A stretch of DNA of 64,000 nucleotides from assembly GCA_023460795.1 (NCBI GenBank), contig JAEWPC010000088.1, positions 55,799 through 119,798 on the forward strand, given 5' to 3'. This document shows, one piece after another, positions 16,755-24,450 of the stretch. The number at the start of each line of letters is the position of its first letter. Position 1 is the stretch's first letter. A program made the translations under genes and the position numbers. The notes below the pieces were generated by a model, which made no database searches, was not told the origin of the DNA, and saw only the letters and a list, made by a program, of their open reading frames with translations. This DNA is from Bacillota bacterium (GTDB taxonomy: Bacteria; Bacillota; Bacilli; Paenibacillales; Paenibacillaceae).

Positions 16755-16781
16755 GACGACTCACGGGACCGATCTGTGACA
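16755..16781 (-). promoter_or_regulatory. ECF41-type promoter
   Basis: On the minus strand TGTCACA (16781-16775) is followed by exactly 16 bases and then CGTC (16758-16755). This equals the published ECF41 consensus, TGTCACA-N16-CGTC. It lies 36 bases upstream of the oxidoreductase start, so the sigma factor almost certainly autoregulates its operon. Confidence 0.88.
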
Positions 16782-16804
16782 CAAGGAAAAATCGCGCGTG
16801 TTTA

Positions 16805-16850
16805 ACCGAAAATAACAAAGATAGGGTACCCCTAACGCAGGGGTACCCTA
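16805..16850 (-). terminator. Intrinsic terminator
   Basis: Perfect 12-bp arms TAGGGTACCCCT and AGGGGTACCCTA; on the minus strand the tail is T-rich. It terminates the small acidic protein gene and insulates the ECF41 promoter from it. Confidence 0.88.
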
Positions 16851-16867
16851 AAATCATGCCGCTCGAG

Positions 16868-17029
16868 TTATTGCCGCTGATTGCCCGATTGAGCGTTCGG
16901 AGCGTTCTTGAACGCTTCGGCCACTTCCTCTTCGGAAATTTCGACGTCCTCTTGTCCGGGAATCGGCAGTTTATTCAGAGGCGTTGTCTGAACGTCCGCT
17001 TTGGATGCTTGATTGGATGAATCGGTCAT
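16868..17029 (-). CDS. Small acidic hydrophilic protein, unknown
   Basis: A 53-residue protein with a near-ideal ribosome binding site (AAGGAGGTG, 6 bases before the ATG). It is Gln/Asn/Ser-rich with an acidic patch (GQEDVEISEEEVAEAF) and no membrane segment or cysteine. It is transcribed alone and closed by a strong terminator. The composition suggests a disordered or spore-associated small protein, but no family was recognised. An alternative start nine codons upstream would overlap the ribosome site. Confidence 0.65.
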   Translation of the reverse strand: MTDSSNQASKADVQTTPLNKLPIPGQEDVEISEEEVAEAFKNAPNAQSGNQRQ

Positions 17030-17103
17030 GGAGACACCTCCTTCGTGTGCGAGCACGAGCGTTATTGTAAGCAGGAGGTGGGAACTTTATGCAATAGCGG
17101 CGA

Positions 17104-17808
17104 TCAGTCGATCGGGTTCTTGACGCGATCTTCGTAATAGTCGAAGAACAGTTTGTTCTGCGTGCCACGAACCGCGTAGAATACGTCGGATAAGGCCTTG
17201 CCGCGCTTGTCCAATTCGCGTTCGAGCCACTCTTGCGTCAAGCCGTTGCGCTCGAGGTTGTCCTTGACGATTCGGCCGTCCATAATCAGCTCCACGGGGA
17301 ACGACCGGACCGCTTCCGCATGCAGCTTCAGGTCTTTGCGCGTGACCCACTCGTATTCGCTTTTCTTCTTGACGGACAGCTTGCCATGGTCCTCGAGTAC
17401 GGCGTACTCGACTTCTTCGATATTGAAAATATTTTTCTCCCGCAGCGATTGAACCAAGGAGTCCATCGTATAGCGGATTTTCCCCATGTTCCCTTCGAGC
17501 ACTTTGCCGTTCTCGATGACGACGGTGGGGGTGCCGGAAGCCCATCGGCTCCAGGTTCGATTTTTCAAGACCGCATAGGAAACGATATAGGAAATCGCGA
17601 AAAAGACGAACAGCGACAAGACCACGTGCCAAGGGCCGATCTTGTCGTTGAACGCCAGGTTGGCCGCGATCGCTCCGAGCGTAATGCTGCTGACGAAATC
17701 GTGGAAGGTCATATTCGAGATCGTCTGCTTGCCGAGAATTCTTGACATGACCAGCAGCAGAAGGAAGGCAGCGATCGTTCGTAAGCCCGTATCCAGGTAT
17801 ACTTGCAA
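17104..17808 (-). CDS. DUF421 membrane protein (YetF/YcaP-like)
   Basis: A 234-residue protein with three N-terminal membrane helices (about 5-90) and a cytosolic alpha/beta domain. The DUF421 signature SRILGKQTISNMTFHDFV follows the first helix, and GTPTVVIENGKVL opens the soluble domain. Bacillus relatives (YetF, SpoVA-associated YetF-like proteins) have spore or membrane-associated roles. A TTG start at 17808 with GGGG upstream matches the usual family length; the open frame extends to 17925 but that part overlaps the divergent GNAT promoter and has no membrane-protein character. Confidence 0.85.
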   Translation of the reverse strand: MQVYLDTGLRTIAAFLLLLVMSRILGKQTISNMTFHDFVSSITLGAIAANLAFNDKIGPWHVVLSLFVFFAISYIVSYAVLKNRTWSRWASGTPTVVIENGKVLEGNMGKIRYTMDSLVQSLREKNIFNIEEVEYAVLEDHGKLSVKKKSEYEWVTRKDLKLHAEAVRSFPVELIMDGRIVKDNLERNGLTQEWLERELDKRGKALSDVFYAVRGTQNKLFFDYYEDRVKNPID

Positions 17809-17918
17809 GGAGAAATGCCCCTTATCTTGGGTTATTCGTGCTATCCTATCTATTGACCGAATGAATCGAAAATAATCGGATCGGCGGCGACTAACCAAGC
17901 TAAGGGGAGAGCGTGACA

Positions 17919-18506
17919 ATGACAAACCTAACCGTCGAAGTCGTGAGCGACGGCAACATCGAGCAGTGTCGGATGCTGTGCAACGAGCTGATGGCGTTCC
18001 AGAAGTCGAAGGCGACGATCGCCCCCGAGCTATTCGACTTAATGAACTTCGACACGAGGATGAAAAAAAGCTACGAGAGCGCGCTTAGGAGCCAGGTGAT
18101 CGTAGCGAAGGATAACGGGGTTCCGATCGGTTACGTCTTCTCGTCAATCGAAGAGATCGAGCAGAAGAAGACCGCCTACCCGGATTGGGCGCCAAGAACT
18201 CCGGATAGTCTAGGCTTCTATCCGGAGTGGTCCGATCTTCCGAATAGAGTCGGGTGCTTGAGCAATCTCTATGTTCGGGACGCCTATCGCGGGCTGGGGC
18301 TCGGCTCCAAACTGTTCGATAGGGCGATGGACTGGCTCGAGAGCTTCCCGGACGTAGATCTCGTGTTTATCTACATCTCGAACGGCAACGACGAGGCGCT
18401 GAATTTCTACCTCGGCCGCGGATTTACCTATAGTCATGACGTATTCGGCGGCTTTATCAAGGCAGTCTACAAATTTACTCGGAAGCCATCGCAATCGCCT
18501 TCGTAG
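17919..18506 (+). CDS. GNAT-family N-acetyltransferase
   Basis: A 195-residue acetyltransferase. Motif A is present as LSNLYVRDAYRGLGLGSKLFDRAMDWL (about 115-140) with the R-G-L-G-L-G pyrophosphate loop, and NFYLGRGF is the usual C-terminal motif B. The ATG has GGGGAG 9 bases upstream; a GTG six bases earlier is the alternative. Its 3' end overlaps that of the convergent cupin gene by 32 bases. The acceptor is unknown. Confidence 0.9.
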   Translation: MTNLTVEVVSDGNIEQCRMLCNELMAFQKSKATIAPELFDLMNFDTRMKKSYESALRSQVIVAKDNGVPIGYVFSSIEEIEQKKTAYPDWAPRTPDSLGFYPEWSDLPNRVGCLSNLYVRDAYRGLGLGSKLFDRAMDWLESFPDVDLVFIYISNGNDEALNFYLGRGFTYSHDVFGGFIKAVYKFTRKPSQSPS

Positions 18507-18945
18507 GGTGCACGGTACCGAACGGATGTTGCGGCGGGGCATAGATGACGTACACCTTAAGCGGCCGATTGCCGGTATTGGTTACGTTGTGCCAAGTTCC
18601 GGCGGGCACCATAATGGCATAGCCGTCATAGGCCATGGTTTGATAATCCAACCGATCCCTGCTAGGGCCCATCTGAACAAGCCCTTGGCCATCTTCGATT
18701 CTAATGAATTGGTCAGTAGTCGGGTGGACTTCCAATCCGATGTCTTCTCCCACGTTAATGCTCATCAACGTCACTTGAAAATGCTGTCCCGTCCATAACG
18801 CGGTTCGGTAGTTGTTGTTTAGCTTGGCTGCCTGATCGATATTGACGACAAACGGGCTGGAACCATAATCTTTCCATTCAAAGTTCCTGTAAGGATTCGA
18901 ATAGTATGGGTTCCAATAATAGGGATAACCCCAGTTGTAGAGAAT
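18475..18945 (-). CDS. Cupin-domain protein, apparent ATT start
   Basis: A 156-residue single-domain cupin. The first part is Tyr/Trp/Asn-rich (YNWGYPYYWNPYYSNPY, about residues 3-19). The cupin barrel follows, with metal-type ligands in GLEVHPTTDQFIRIEDG and a second motif in VPAGTWHNVTNTG. No ATG, GTG or TTG is in frame ahead of the conserved part. The only sensible start is ATT at 18945, 9 bases after a perfect AAAGGAGG; the first GTG (18774) would delete a third of the protein. Either initiation uses ATT or a base change has destroyed an ATG. Substrate unknown. Confidence 0.8.
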   Translation of the reverse strand: MLYNWGYPYYWNPYYSNPYRNFEWKDYGSSPFVVNIDQAAKLNNNYRTALWTGQHFQVTLMSINVGEDIGLEVHPTTDQFIRIEDGQGLVQMGPSRDRLDYQTMAYDGYAIMVPAGTWHNVTNTGNRPLKVYVIYAPPQHPFGTVHPTKAIAMASE

Positions 18946-19017
18946 AGGACTACGCCTCCTTTAATTTTTGGTCGCTGTATCCTATGCAGCAGCCCAGTCA
19001 AAGGAAATCATATTAGA

Positions 19018-19032
19018 GAATGATCGTCATTC
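19018..19032. promoter_or_regulatory. Short inverted repeat upstream of VOC gene
   Basis: GAATGA-TCG-TCATTC is a perfect 6-3-6 inverted repeat in the 103-base gap between the divergent cupin and VOC genes, just ahead of the VOC ribosome site. It may be an operator or an mRNA 5' structure. Confidence 0.3.
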
Positions 19033-19048
19033 ACGGAGGAATCAGATC

Positions 19049-19417
19049 ATGGGCAGAATATTAAGCTTCGAGATGCAGGTGCCGAATCCGGAGGCGTCTA
19101 TCGAATTTTACGGCAAGGCGTTCGGATGGGAGTTCGCCAAGCTTCCCGGCCCGACGGATTATTGGGTGATCCGCACAGGCAACGCCGACGCTAAAGGCAT
19201 CGATGGCGGAATCATGAAATCGCCGGACGGCGCGACTCGCACGGTGAATTCGATCGCCGTCGACTCGATCGACGATTATCTTGCGGCGGTGACGGCTAAC
19301 GGCGGAACGATCGTCGTCCCGAAGGTGACGATGCCCGGCATGGGCTATCTCGCGTATTTTACCGATCCGAACGGCGTCATCATGGGCGTCTCGCAAGCGG
19401 ACCCTAATGCTAAGTAA
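19049..19417 (+). CDS. VOC-family (glyoxalase/bleomycin-resistance-like) protein
   Basis: A 122-residue single VOC domain: MGRILSFEMQVPNPEASIEFYGKAFGW at the start and GYLAYFTDPNGVIMGV at the end are the typical first and last beta-alpha-beta motifs. The domain supplies one half of a metal-binding dimer, but the function ranges from glyoxalase to antibiotic binding and cannot be fixed here. The start ATG at 19049 has GGAGG 10 bases upstream; an in-frame GTG further upstream is ignored. Confidence 0.88.
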   Translation: MGRILSFEMQVPNPEASIEFYGKAFGWEFAKLPGPTDYWVIRTGNADAKGIDGGIMKSPDGATRTVNSIAVDSIDDYLAAVTANGGTIVVPKVTMPGMGYLAYFTDPNGVIMGVSQADPNAK

Positions 19418-19430
19418 CTTCCTGTACGTA

Positions 19431-19462
19431 GAAGAAGGCCGCCTTAAGGGCGGTCTTCTTTG
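19431..19462 (+). terminator. Intrinsic terminator
   Basis: Arms GAAGAAGGCCGCC and GGGCGGTCTTCTT around TTAA, followed by a short T-rich tail. It ends the VOC gene. Confidence 0.85.
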
Positions 19463-19550
19463 TCATCTTATCATATTGACATATATAATATATATACATA
19501 CAATATGGGTAAATACAAAAGAGGATTGGTCTTGGTGAAGGAGCGGGAGA

Positions 19551-20030
19551 ATGAGCGACAATAAAGCAAGCGAGCAGGCTCGTTATTGGATCGGCGTCGT
19601 ATCCGCGTCTCATGTCGCCAGAGGCGTTCAAGGCGGGTTCGCTCAGCTGTGTCATGGCAAGTCCGGTCCCTTGAAACGTATGCGCAGAGGAGATTGGCTG
19701 ATTTATTATTCTCCTCGTATGGAGATGGGGGGAGGAGCGCCTCTGCAGGCTTTCACCGCCATCGGTCAAGTCCAAGACGACGAAGTGTACGAATACCGGA
19801 TGTCGGATTCGTTCGTCCCATTCCGTCGTAATATCCGCTATACTGTAAGCAAGCTAACGAAGATCGGCGGACTGCTTGACCGGTTGAGCTTCACGCGGGG
19901 AAATAAACATTGGGGCTACTCGTTCCGGTTTGGTCATTTCGAAATTTCCCGCGAGGACTTCGAGGTTATTGCAGCCGCCATGCAGATCGATGACGGAGGA
20001 GCGGGCGTTAATGGGTTCGAGATTCGATAA
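19551..20030 (+). CDS. EVE-domain protein (UPF0310)
   Basis: A 159-residue protein consisting of one EVE domain: YWIGVVSASHVARGVQGGF at the N-terminus, MRRGDWLIYYSPR in the middle and YSFRFGHFEISREDFEVI at the end. EVE domains resemble YTH/PUA folds and bind modified bases in DNA or RNA; they are often fused to restriction or defence enzymes, but free forms like this one are of unknown role. It overlaps the following MarR gene by 20 bases, so the pair is an operon. Confidence 0.88.
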   Translation: MSDNKASEQARYWIGVVSASHVARGVQGGFAQLCHGKSGPLKRMRRGDWLIYYSPRMEMGGGAPLQAFTAIGQVQDDEVYEYRMSDSFVPFRRNIRYTVSKLTKIGGLLDRLSFTRGNKHWGYSFRFGHFEISREDFEVIAAAMQIDDGGAGVNGFEIR

Positions 20031-20457
20031 AGCGGAGGACAGCCCGGGTTTTCTGTTATGGCAGGTCACGAATTCGTGGCAAAAGGAGATCCGGCTCGCT
20101 TTAGAGCCTTTGGAGCTGACGCAACCGCAGTTCGTGCTCCTGTATTCGTGCAAATGGTTGAACGAGCGGAGCGGAACGCCGGGCATTACGCAGGTGCAGC
20201 TGGCACAGCATGCGAAGATCGATGTTAATGTCACCTCGCAGGTGCTGCGCACGTTGGAGAAGAAAGGATACGTTAAGCGCGGTCCTCACCCGACGGATAC
20301 GAGAGCGAACGTGATCACGGTCACGGAATCGGGCGCCGTCCTCGCGGATCGCGCGGTTCAAGAGGTCGAGAAGGCGGATCGTGCCTTTTTCTCCGGAGTC
20401 GGCGACGAGATACCGAAATTAAACGAATTGCTCGGGAGACTGTACGAACGCGAATAG
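20011..20457 (+). CDS. MarR-family transcriptional regulator
   Basis: A 148-residue winged-helix regulator. The DNA-binding region (about 50-105) contains ITQVQLAQHAKIDVNVTSQVLRTLEKKGYVKR and the wing HPTDTRANVITVTE. The N-terminal WQKEIRLALEPLELTQPQFVLL matches a MarR subgroup often linked to small stress genes. The start inside the EVE gene has GGAGG upstream. It probably regulates its own operon. Confidence 0.9.
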   Translation: MGSRFDKAEDSPGFLLWQVTNSWQKEIRLALEPLELTQPQFVLLYSCKWLNERSGTPGITQVQLAQHAKIDVNVTSQVLRTLEKKGYVKRGPHPTDTRANVITVTESGAVLADRAVQEVEKADRAFFSGVGDEIPKLNELLGRLYERE

Positions 20458-20465
20458 ATAGAAGC

Positions 20466-20492
20466 AAAAAAAGCACCCTAAGGTGCTTTTTT
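20466..20492. terminator. Bidirectional intrinsic terminator
   Basis: Arms AAAAAAGCACC and GGTGCTTTTTT around a CTAA loop. It ends the MarR gene and the convergent aldo/keto reductase gene. Confidence 0.92.
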
Positions 20493-20501
20493 CGTATCCG
20501 C

Positions 20502-21425
20502 TTAAGGAAGAATGTTGCCTGCCGCGCGGAAGATGCCGTACCACTCTTCGCGCGTCAGCGTAATTTCCGCTGCTTTGACGCAGTCCGCCAAGCGCTCGAG
20601 GTTCATCGTGCCGGTAACCGGCTGCATGTTCGCCGGATGGCGGAGCAGCCAAGCGATGGCGATCGTCGTGTTGCTGACGCCGTATTTGGCCGCAACTTCG
20701 TCGATCTTCTTGTTCAGCTCCGGGAACTTCTCGTTGCCGAGGAACACGCCTTCGAAGAACCCGTATTGGAACGGCGACCAAGGCTGGATCGTAATGTCGT
20801 TCAGACGGCAGAAGTCGAGGATGCTTCCGTCGCGGTTAACGGCCGCGCCGTTCTCCATGTTGACGTTGAAGCCTTGGGAGATCATCGTCGCGTTCGTAAT
20901 GCTCAATTGGAGCTGGTTCGCGACGATCGGCTGCTTCACGTACTTCTTGAGCAATTGGATTTGCATCGGATTCTGGTTGGAGACGCCGAAGTGGCGCACT
21001 TTGCCGGAACGCTCCAGTTGATCGAACGCTTCCGCTACTTCTTCCGGCTCGACGAGCGTATCCGGACGGTGCAGCAGCAGGATGTCCAGGTAATCGGTTC
21101 TAAGACGCTTAAGAATGCCGTCTACCGATGTTAGAATATGCTCCTTGGAGAAGTCGAACATGCCTTTGTCCGGACGAATGCCGCATTTCGATTGCAGGAT
21201 CATCTTCTCGCGTACGCTCGGGTTCATCTGAATCGCGTCCGCGAAGATTTCCTCGCACTTGCCGGCGCCGTAGAGGTCCGCGTGGTCGAAGAAGTTCGCG
21301 CCCATCTCCAGCGAAGTCTTCACGAATCGCTCCGCTTGCTGCTTGTCCAGCGAGTTAATGCGCATGCACCCGACCGCAACGACGGGAACTTCCAACGTGC
21401 TGGTGCCTAGCTTTATCGTTCTCAT
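20502..21425 (-). CDS. Aldo/keto reductase (YdhF-like)
   Basis: A 307-residue TIM-barrel NADPH-dependent oxidoreductase. The catalytic tetrad can be placed at D47 and Y52 (FFDHADLYG), K80 (ILQSK) and H119 (LLLHRPD). NADP-binding residues are in the C-terminal part (ITLTREEWYGIF region). The family reduces aldehydes and ketones. It is transcribed alone, with its promoter next to the end of the DJ-1-RidA gene. Confidence 0.92.
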   Translation of the reverse strand: MRTIKLGTSTLEVPVVAVGCMRINSLDKQQAERFVKTSLEMGANFFDHADLYGAGKCEEIFADAIQMNPSVREKMILQSKCGIRPDKGMFDFSKEHILTSVDGILKRLRTDYLDILLLHRPDTLVEPEEVAEAFDQLERSGKVRHFGVSNQNPMQIQLLKKYVKQPIVANQLQLSITNATMISQGFNVNMENGAAVNRDGSILDFCRLNDITIQPWSPFQYGFFEGVFLGNEKFPELNKKIDEVAAKYGVSNTTIAIAWLLRHPANMQPVTGTMNLERLADCVKAAEITLTREEWYGIFRAAGNILP

Positions 21426-21489
21426 GGCTATGTACCTCCAATGAATAAGTAATCAACCTTATTTATTGTGGCACACCCGGGGGACGGAT

Positions 21490-22452
21490 TCAAATTTCGA
21501 AAATAGAATCGATGATAATCGGGAGATTGTCTCGAACGGACACCGCGCCAAAGACCGAACGGGCGTGAATTCCCCGGTCTCCGAGTACTTCGAACAAGAG
21601 GTCCGAGCATCCGTTCAGTACCTTATGATGCTCCTCGAAATCGACAGTCGCGTTGACGAAGCCTTGAATTTTGACGACCCGTTTCACTTGGTCCAGCGAA
21701 CCCAAGACGGATCTCAGAACGGCGAGCACTTCGGTTCCGGCGTTGCGGGCTAGTTCGTAGCCTTCTTCCGTCGTATATTCTTGCCCTAACTTGCCTTTAG
21801 GGTTTCCGGAAGGACCTTTGCCGGAGACGTAGACGAGGTTGCCCACGATCGCGCAGTTCGCATACTTGGCCGCCGGCTCGCTCGCACTCGGAACGTAGTA
21901 CGGATAATCCATTAGCTTCTGAATCTCTTGGGCGGTTTCTTTGCTCGTTAACGTCTCGACCATGAACAAGCCGAGGTCGACGGAAGCCGCAATTCCGCCG
22001 CCTGTGTACACATCCCCGTCTCGCATAGCTCGGGTTTTCACCACTTCCTTGCAGTAAGGCCTCAATAGATCCAACGCTAAAGGATTCGTCGTGATCGTCT
22101 TATCCCTCGTAAATCCGGCGGCCCCAAGCAGTAGCGCTCCCGTACAGACGGAAGTCTTGTAACGTACGTCTTGCGCCGTTCGGATCCAGTCGACGAAAGC
22201 GACGTCGTCCGCCAGCCGCCTCGTACCCATTCCTCCGGGAATGAAGACTAGATCGTACTCCGACAGATGCGGCAGCACGCGATCGGCCTTGATTCTCATT
22301 CCTCGATCGTCCGTCACTTCCTCCTTGTCCGAGCAATAGTCCCACGTCAACGATTCCATGAAGCTGCGCTTTTTGAGCCAAGTGACGGCATTAAGAAACC
22401 CCGCCAGGTCTAACGTCGTCATATCGTCGAACAAGATGAATGCCATTTTCAT
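21490..22452 (-). CDS. DJ-1/PfpI-RidA fusion protein
   Basis: A 320-residue two-domain protein. Residues 1-190 are a DJ-1/PfpI (type 1 glutamine amidotransferase-like) domain with the nucleophile elbow SVCTGALLLGAAG (C103). Residues about 197-320 are a Rid (YjgF/UK114) domain ending in ARSVFGAVSV and IIIDSIFEI. The Rid arginine that binds substrate carboxylate is kept, but the position equivalent to E120 of E. coli RidA is Ile, so classic imine deaminase activity is uncertain. The start is at MKMAF with GGGGG upstream. It is divergent from a MocR regulator. Confidence 0.9.
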   Translation of the reverse strand: MKMAFILFDDMTTLDLAGFLNAVTWLKKRSFMESLTWDYCSDKEEVTDDRGMRIKADRVLPHLSEYDLVFIPGGMGTRRLADDVAFVDWIRTAQDVRYKTSVCTGALLLGAAGFTRDKTITTNPLALDLLRPYCKEVVKTRAMRDGDVYTGGGIAASVDLGLFMVETLTSKETAQEIQKLMDYPYYVPSASEPAAKYANCAIVGNLVYVSGKGPSGNPKGKLGQEYTTEEGYELARNAGTEVLAVLRSVLGSLDQVKRVVKIQGFVNATVDFEEHHKVLNGCSDLLFEVLGDRGIHARSVFGAVSVRDNLPIIIDSIFEI

Positions 22453-22489
22453 GGTGGATACCCCCATAGTCAAGTAATTGCCGATGCCA

Positions 22490-22519
22490 TGACCCGAGTT
22501 TATACTGTATGTGACCCGA
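22490..22519. promoter_or_regulatory. Direct repeats, likely MocR operator
   Basis: TGACCCGA occurs at 22490-22497 and 22512-22519, start-to-start distance 22 bp (two helical turns), in the divergent region between the DJ-1-RidA and MocR genes. Dimeric MocR regulators such as GabR and PdxR bind spaced direct repeats. Confidence 0.55.
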
Positions 22520-22570
22520 TCATAAGGAGCAGTTTGGTACAATATTTAGAGGACAGACGAGGGGTGCGGC

Positions 22571-23950
22571 ATGGAGCTGACATTAGCTTTTCATGGAAAT
22601 GAGCCGCTTTACGCACAGGTCTATAAACATATTCGCACTCTGATTCAGGAGGGCGCGATCGCGGACGGGACGAAGCTTCCTTCCGTTCGTGCGCTGAAGC
22701 TGCAACTGAGCATCAGCAAGACGACCGTGGAGACGGCCTATCAAATGCTGCTGGAGGAAGGTTACGTCTATAGCAAGAACCGCTCGGGATTAATCGTCGT
22801 CAATCCTCGGCCGGGGAAGCCTCAGCGGCAGCCTTCGGCGTTGACGGCTTCTATCGAGGATCGCGAGCTTCCTGCGCAGGCCGAGTTCATCGACTTCAGT
22901 CTGCTCACGATCGACGGGGATTCGTTCCCTCTCCGGCAATGGAAAGCCGTTATGGGCGAGGCGATTTCGCTTCATGCGGGGGCGGTACATCAATACGGCG
23001 ATGTTAGAGGCGAATACGAGCTGCGGGAGAGCGTGGCGATATATTTGCGAAATTCGCGGGGAGTCGTATGCGATCCGAGTCGGATTATCATCGGGTCAGG
23101 CATCTCTTATAGCCTTCAGCTGTTGTCCAGACTGCTTGGTGATCATGTTAACGTGGGAGTCGAGGAGCACGGGATCGCGCAGGTGAGGTCTTACTTCACC
23201 GATCATCGGTTCCATATCGTGCCGTACTCGTTGGATGAGGAAGAACGATGGGGCGAGGCCTTCCGGATTCTGTATGCCACTCCGTCCCATAGGCCGACAG
23301 GAGATCCGATGCCGTACGTGCAGCGGCAGCAATTGCTTCAGTGGGCGTACGCCAACCAAGGTTATATTATCGAAGACGACTACGATGGAGAGCTGCGACT
23401 GTCCGGCAATCCGATCCCGTCGCTCCAGGGCATGGATAAGCACGGAGTCGTCATCTACATCGGAACGTTCTCGAAGATGTTCACGCCGTCCTTGCGCATG
23501 AACTACATGGTGCTGCCGCCCGAGCTGCTGGATAAGCTGCAAACCATGGAGCATACGCTCACCGCGCCTTCGCGAATGGACCAGTGGGCGATGCAGCTGT
23601 TCATCTCACGCGGGCATTGGTTCCGGCACATCAGGCGCATGCGCAGGATCTATCGGGCAAAGCTGGAGACGATGGTTCGCCTTATCCGTACCCATATGCC
23701 GGATTCGGTGCGGATCGGAAGCAGCGGATCGGGTTTGCATATCGAACTATCCGTGAAGACGGAAGCAAGCGCGGACATGCTGATCGCCTTGGCGAGAGAG
23801 GAAGGCGTGCTCGTGTACGGAAGTCCCGACCCTCACAACCGGGCGATTAGCGGCAATCCGAAGATTTACTTAGGTTTCGGCGGGGTTAACGAGTCGGCAA
23901 TGGCGCTTGGCATGCAGGCGTTAAGGCGGGCGTGGTCAGCGGTTCTGTAA
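22571..23950 (+). CDS. MocR/PdxR-family transcriptional regulator
   Basis: A 459-residue fusion of a GntR-type winged helix (about 5-75; ALKLQLSISKTTVETAYQML) with a class I aminotransferase-like domain (about 110-455). The PLP Schiff-base lysine is K302 in GTFSKMFTPSLR. These regulators use PLP, alone or with an amino compound, as effector and usually control adjacent genes and themselves. The divergent DJ-1-RidA gene is the obvious target. PLP-linked regulation of a Rid-containing protein makes sense because Rid proteins act on reactive products of PLP enzymes. Confidence 0.93.
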   Translation: MELTLAFHGNEPLYAQVYKHIRTLIQEGAIADGTKLPSVRALKLQLSISKTTVETAYQMLLEEGYVYSKNRSGLIVVNPRPGKPQRQPSALTASIEDRELPAQAEFIDFSLLTIDGDSFPLRQWKAVMGEAISLHAGAVHQYGDVRGEYELRESVAIYLRNSRGVVCDPSRIIIGSGISYSLQLLSRLLGDHVNVGVEEHGIAQVRSYFTDHRFHIVPYSLDEEERWGEAFRILYATPSHRPTGDPMPYVQRQQLLQWAYANQGYIIEDDYDGELRLSGNPIPSLQGMDKHGVVIYIGTFSKMFTPSLRMNYMVLPPELLDKLQTMEHTLTAPSRMDQWAMQLFISRGHWFRHIRRMRRIYRAKLETMVRLIRTHMPDSVRIGSSGSGLHIELSVKTEASADMLIALAREEGVLVYGSPDPHNRAISGNPKIYLGFGGVNESAMALGMQALRRAWSAVL

Positions 23951-23957
23951 AATTCGG

Positions 23958-24428
23958 TTAAAATAATCCCCGGCGAATGAGGTTAGCCGTCACGGGGACT
24001 TTGCCCATCTCTCTCGACCATACGGACAATTGGCCGATATGATGGATTTCATGGGCGATGGTATGCCGCATGATTTCTCCATATTTGAAGATAACCGGCT
24101 CACCCTTTGGCGATAATTCCGATAACTCCTTCCCTTCCATTTCATCGCTCCACGACAGGACAAAAGGACGAACTTCCTCATGGAACTTGGCGGATAAATC
24201 TATAACTTTCTGCAAGCTGGCATAGGATTCGAACGGCTCCGTGAACTCTGGCTTCCCTTGCAGAATAGATATCCAGCTGAACTCCACATCCGCAATATGA
24301 AACAAGTTGTGCAAAATGCCTCCGGTCCCGCCTGTCCGCTTCTTGAGCAGTTCTTCTTCGGAAACGTTGCGGCACCAATCGAACCAGTCTTGCCGAACTT
24401 GCCAGTTATACTCGAATAATTTCAGCAT
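23958..24428 (-). CDS. DinB-family protein (YizA-like)
   Basis: A 156-residue DinB-superfamily four-helix bundle. Metal-ligand histidines are visible in ILHNLFHIADVE (near residue 45) and in the C-terminal HEIHHIGQLSVW. The start ATG follows GGAGG by 8 bases. Bacillithiol-dependent transferase activity is known for some relatives but not assignable here. It is convergent with the MocR gene and lies 22 bases downstream of the DoxX-like gene, possibly cotranscribed with it. Confidence 0.87.
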   Translation of the reverse strand: MLKLFEYNWQVRQDWFDWCRNVSEEELLKKRTGGTGGILHNLFHIADVEFSWISILQGKPEFTEPFESYASLQKVIDLSAKFHEEVRPFVLSWSDEMEGKELSELSPKGEPVIFKYGEIMRHTIAHEIHHIGQLSVWSREMGKVPVTANLIRRGLF

Positions 24429-24450
24429 CTATTTGGCCTCCAGCGAGTTA

